The notes beneath the pieces were generated by a model that worked only from the letters and a program-made list of their open reading frames with translations, did not search any database and was not told the origin of the DNA. From positions 1 to 5,226 of the forward strand of contig JAWOCZ010000165.1 of assembly GCA_046483565.1 (NCBI GenBank): a stretch of 5,226 bases of DNA, in the 5' to 3' direction. Below, one piece after another: positions 4,208 to 5,226 of this stretch. Source of the DNA: T1Sed10-7 sp046483565 (lineage in GTDB: Bacteria; Actinomycetota; Nitriliruptoria; Nitriliruptorales; Nitriliruptoraceae). A program made the translations under genes and the position numbers. The first letter of the stretch is position 1. Each line of letters opens with the position of its first letter.

Positions 4208-5044
4208 TCATCGAGAGGGATCCGGTGCCGGTCCGGCCTCTCCACGCAGTATGAGCATGTGCACCGATGAGGGCAGCTCGCCAGGCAAGGCCGCGGTCGC
4301 TCGGGCACGCAGCGCCGCGCGCCCGCTTGCGGTGAGTTCGGCGACGAAGTCGGTGGCGTGGGGCATGTTCAGCCGCCACTCGACTGCCGTCTCCGGTCGG
4401 TCGAGCCCGGCCTCCACAGTGACCCGATCCACCCGGATCTCGGTCAGGCCGGCGGCGGCCGCAGCCCGGACCAGGGCGTCGGGGTCACCGGTGAGGTCCG
4501 CGATGCGGTCCTTGAAGGTCGCGTACCAGCCGGGGCGTCGGTAGCCGAACTCCTCGAGGGTGGCCTCCACCGTCGCCTTGGCGGGGTGATCCGCACCACT
4601 GGGGAAGGTGCTGGCCAACAGCAGCCCTCCGGGGCGGATAACCCGGCGGGCCTCGGCGAGGGCCCCCTCGAGGTCGGGGACGTGGTTGAGGCTGAATGCC
4701 GCGACCACCGCGTCGAACGCGCTGTCGCGGAACGGGAGCGCCCGGGCGTCCCCGGCGACGCCGGGCGGCCGCTCGGCGTCGCGGTGGGCCAGCATCTCCA
4801 CCGCCAGATCGAGGGCCACGGGGTGAGCGCCGACGTGGGACAACACTTCGGAGGCCACGCCGGTACCAGCGCCGAGGTCCAGCACGTAGCGGCCGGCCAG
4901 CGGCCGTCCGGCGGCGGCGACGAGTGCATCGGCCAGGCGCTGGTAGACCACAGCCGGCCCAGCGGCCCAGCCGTCGACACCCCCGCCGTAGGCGGTGCGG
5001 ATCCCGGCGACCAGCGCCCCGTCAGCGTCGGCCTGCCCGGTCAT
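4208..5044 (-). CDS. Class I SAM-dependent methyltransferase
   Basis: Protein of 278 residues with a Rossmann-type Methyltransf_11/25 core. Motif I, YVLDLGAGTGVAS (53-65), binds S-adenosylmethionine. VALDLAVEML (77-86) gives the acidic end of strand 2 (Asp79). VAGDARALPF (96-105) is the adenine-contacting Asp motif. DAVVAAFSLNHVPD (111-124) is motif IV, and EARRVIRPGGLLLAS (131-145) is the helix and strand before the substrate lid. An N-terminal helix (AGIRTAYGGGVDGWAAGPAVVYQRL) is usual for small-molecule methyltransferases. The substrate cannot be told. The ATG at 5044 is preferred because it overlaps the upstream stop as ATGA, showing coupling; an earlier start at 5083 would overlap that gene by 43 bp. 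It probably forms an operon with the phosphotransferase-like gene. An antiparallel open frame over 4358-5218 is a GC-rich shadow. Confidence 0.9.
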   Translation of the reverse strand: MTGQADADGALVAGIRTAYGGGVDGWAAGPAVVYQRLADALVAAAGRPLAGRYVLDLGAGTGVASEVLSHVGAHPVALDLAVEMLAHRDAERPPGVAGDARALPFRDSAFDAVVAAFSLNHVPDLEGALAEARRVIRPGGLLLASTFPSGADHPAKATVEATLEEFGYRRPGWYATFKDRIADLTGDPDALVRAAAAAGLTEIRVDRVTVEAGLDRPETAVEWRLNMPHATDFVAELTASGRAALRARATAALPGELPSSVHMLILRGEAGPAPDPSR

Positions 5045-5226
5045 CGAAGCCGCCGCATCCCCTCCAGAGCGCGGTCCTGCCACCAGTCGAGCTCCTCATC
5101 GTCGCCGAGCGCCTTCTCCCACCCGAACTGCAGGAACGCACCCAGCAGCGACAGTGCGCACTGCAGGTCCCACCAGGGTTCGGTGTCGATGCCATGGCGC
5201 TCGAGCGCCTGCCGGTAGCGCTCCAG
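5041..5226 (-). CDS. C-terminal end of a probable aminoglycoside phosphotransferase-family protein (partial, runs off the window)
   Basis: Reading in from the window edge on the minus strand, 61 codons end at TGA 5041-5043. The product starts LERYRQALERHGID and continues CALSLLGAFLQFGWEKALGDD (23-43), then ELDWWQDRALEGMRRLR. From memory the helix LGAFLQFGWEKALG and the closing WWxxRALEG resemble the C-terminal helices of APH/choline-kinase-like small-molecule phosphotransferases, which use ATP to phosphorylate a hydroxyl group. The catalytic HGD and DFG-like motifs would lie outside the window, so the family call is tentative. The start is not in view. The stop overlaps the methyltransferase start (ATGA), so the two are translated from one message. 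Confidence 0.65.
   Translation of the reverse strand: MERYRQALERHGIDTEPWWDLQCALSLLGAFLQFGWEKALGDDEELDWWQDRALEGMRRLR

Noticed and set aside
4358..5218. Plus-strand open frame of 286 codons opposite the methyltransferase
   Set aside because: The minus strand carries all SAM-methyltransferase motifs; the plus frame is a codon-bias shadow.

Overview
The window looks like accessory DNA from a high-GC actinobacterium (Actinomycetota). This rests on the GC-rich codon use, the actinobacterial style of the toxin-antitoxin (TA) proteins, and the apparently leaderless promoters. No species can be named. No rRNA, tRNA, CRISPR array or transposase was seen.

Layout. Positions 54-893 (minus strand) hold a compact operon: a ParD-like ribbon-helix-helix (RHH) antitoxin, an overlapping ParE-like RelE-fold toxin, and 23 bp further on a small conserved-looking protein of unknown function. 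Positions 894-1474 are mostly non-coding, with a probable small membrane-protein gene on the minus strand broken by one extra G. Positions 1475-2097 (plus) hold a VapB/FitA-type antitoxin and a VapC PIN-domain ribonuclease. Positions 2098-2680 contain the orphaned C-terminal half of a second, different Doc/Fic toxin, a 12-bp palindrome and a strong hairpin. Positions 2681-3264 (plus) hold an RHH antitoxin with a complete Doc toxin. Directly after it, at 3277-3960, lies the C-terminal half of a serpin with no N-terminal half. Positions 3961-4207 are a decayed convergent interval with possible Kelch-repeat scraps. Positions 4208-5226 (minus) return to ordinary-looking genes: a class I SAM methyltransferase translationally coupled to the end of what looks like an aminoglycoside phosphotransferase-family protein.

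How it fits together. This is a toxin-antitoxin cluster: three apparently complete modules (ParDE, VapBC, RHH-Doc) and the remnant of a fourth within about 3 kb, mixed with broken genes. Each antitoxin gene comes first and overlaps its toxin by 1-8 bp, and each is preceded by symmetric or repeated sequence touching a predicted promoter. In all three modules the best -10 hexamer ends exactly 6 nt before the antitoxin ATG and no Shine-Dalgarno is visible. This suggests leaderless antitoxin mRNAs whose operators sit over the promoter or the start codon. The serpin fragment begins 12 bp after the Doc stop codon, as if insertion of the TA module or a deletion removed the first half of the serpin gene.
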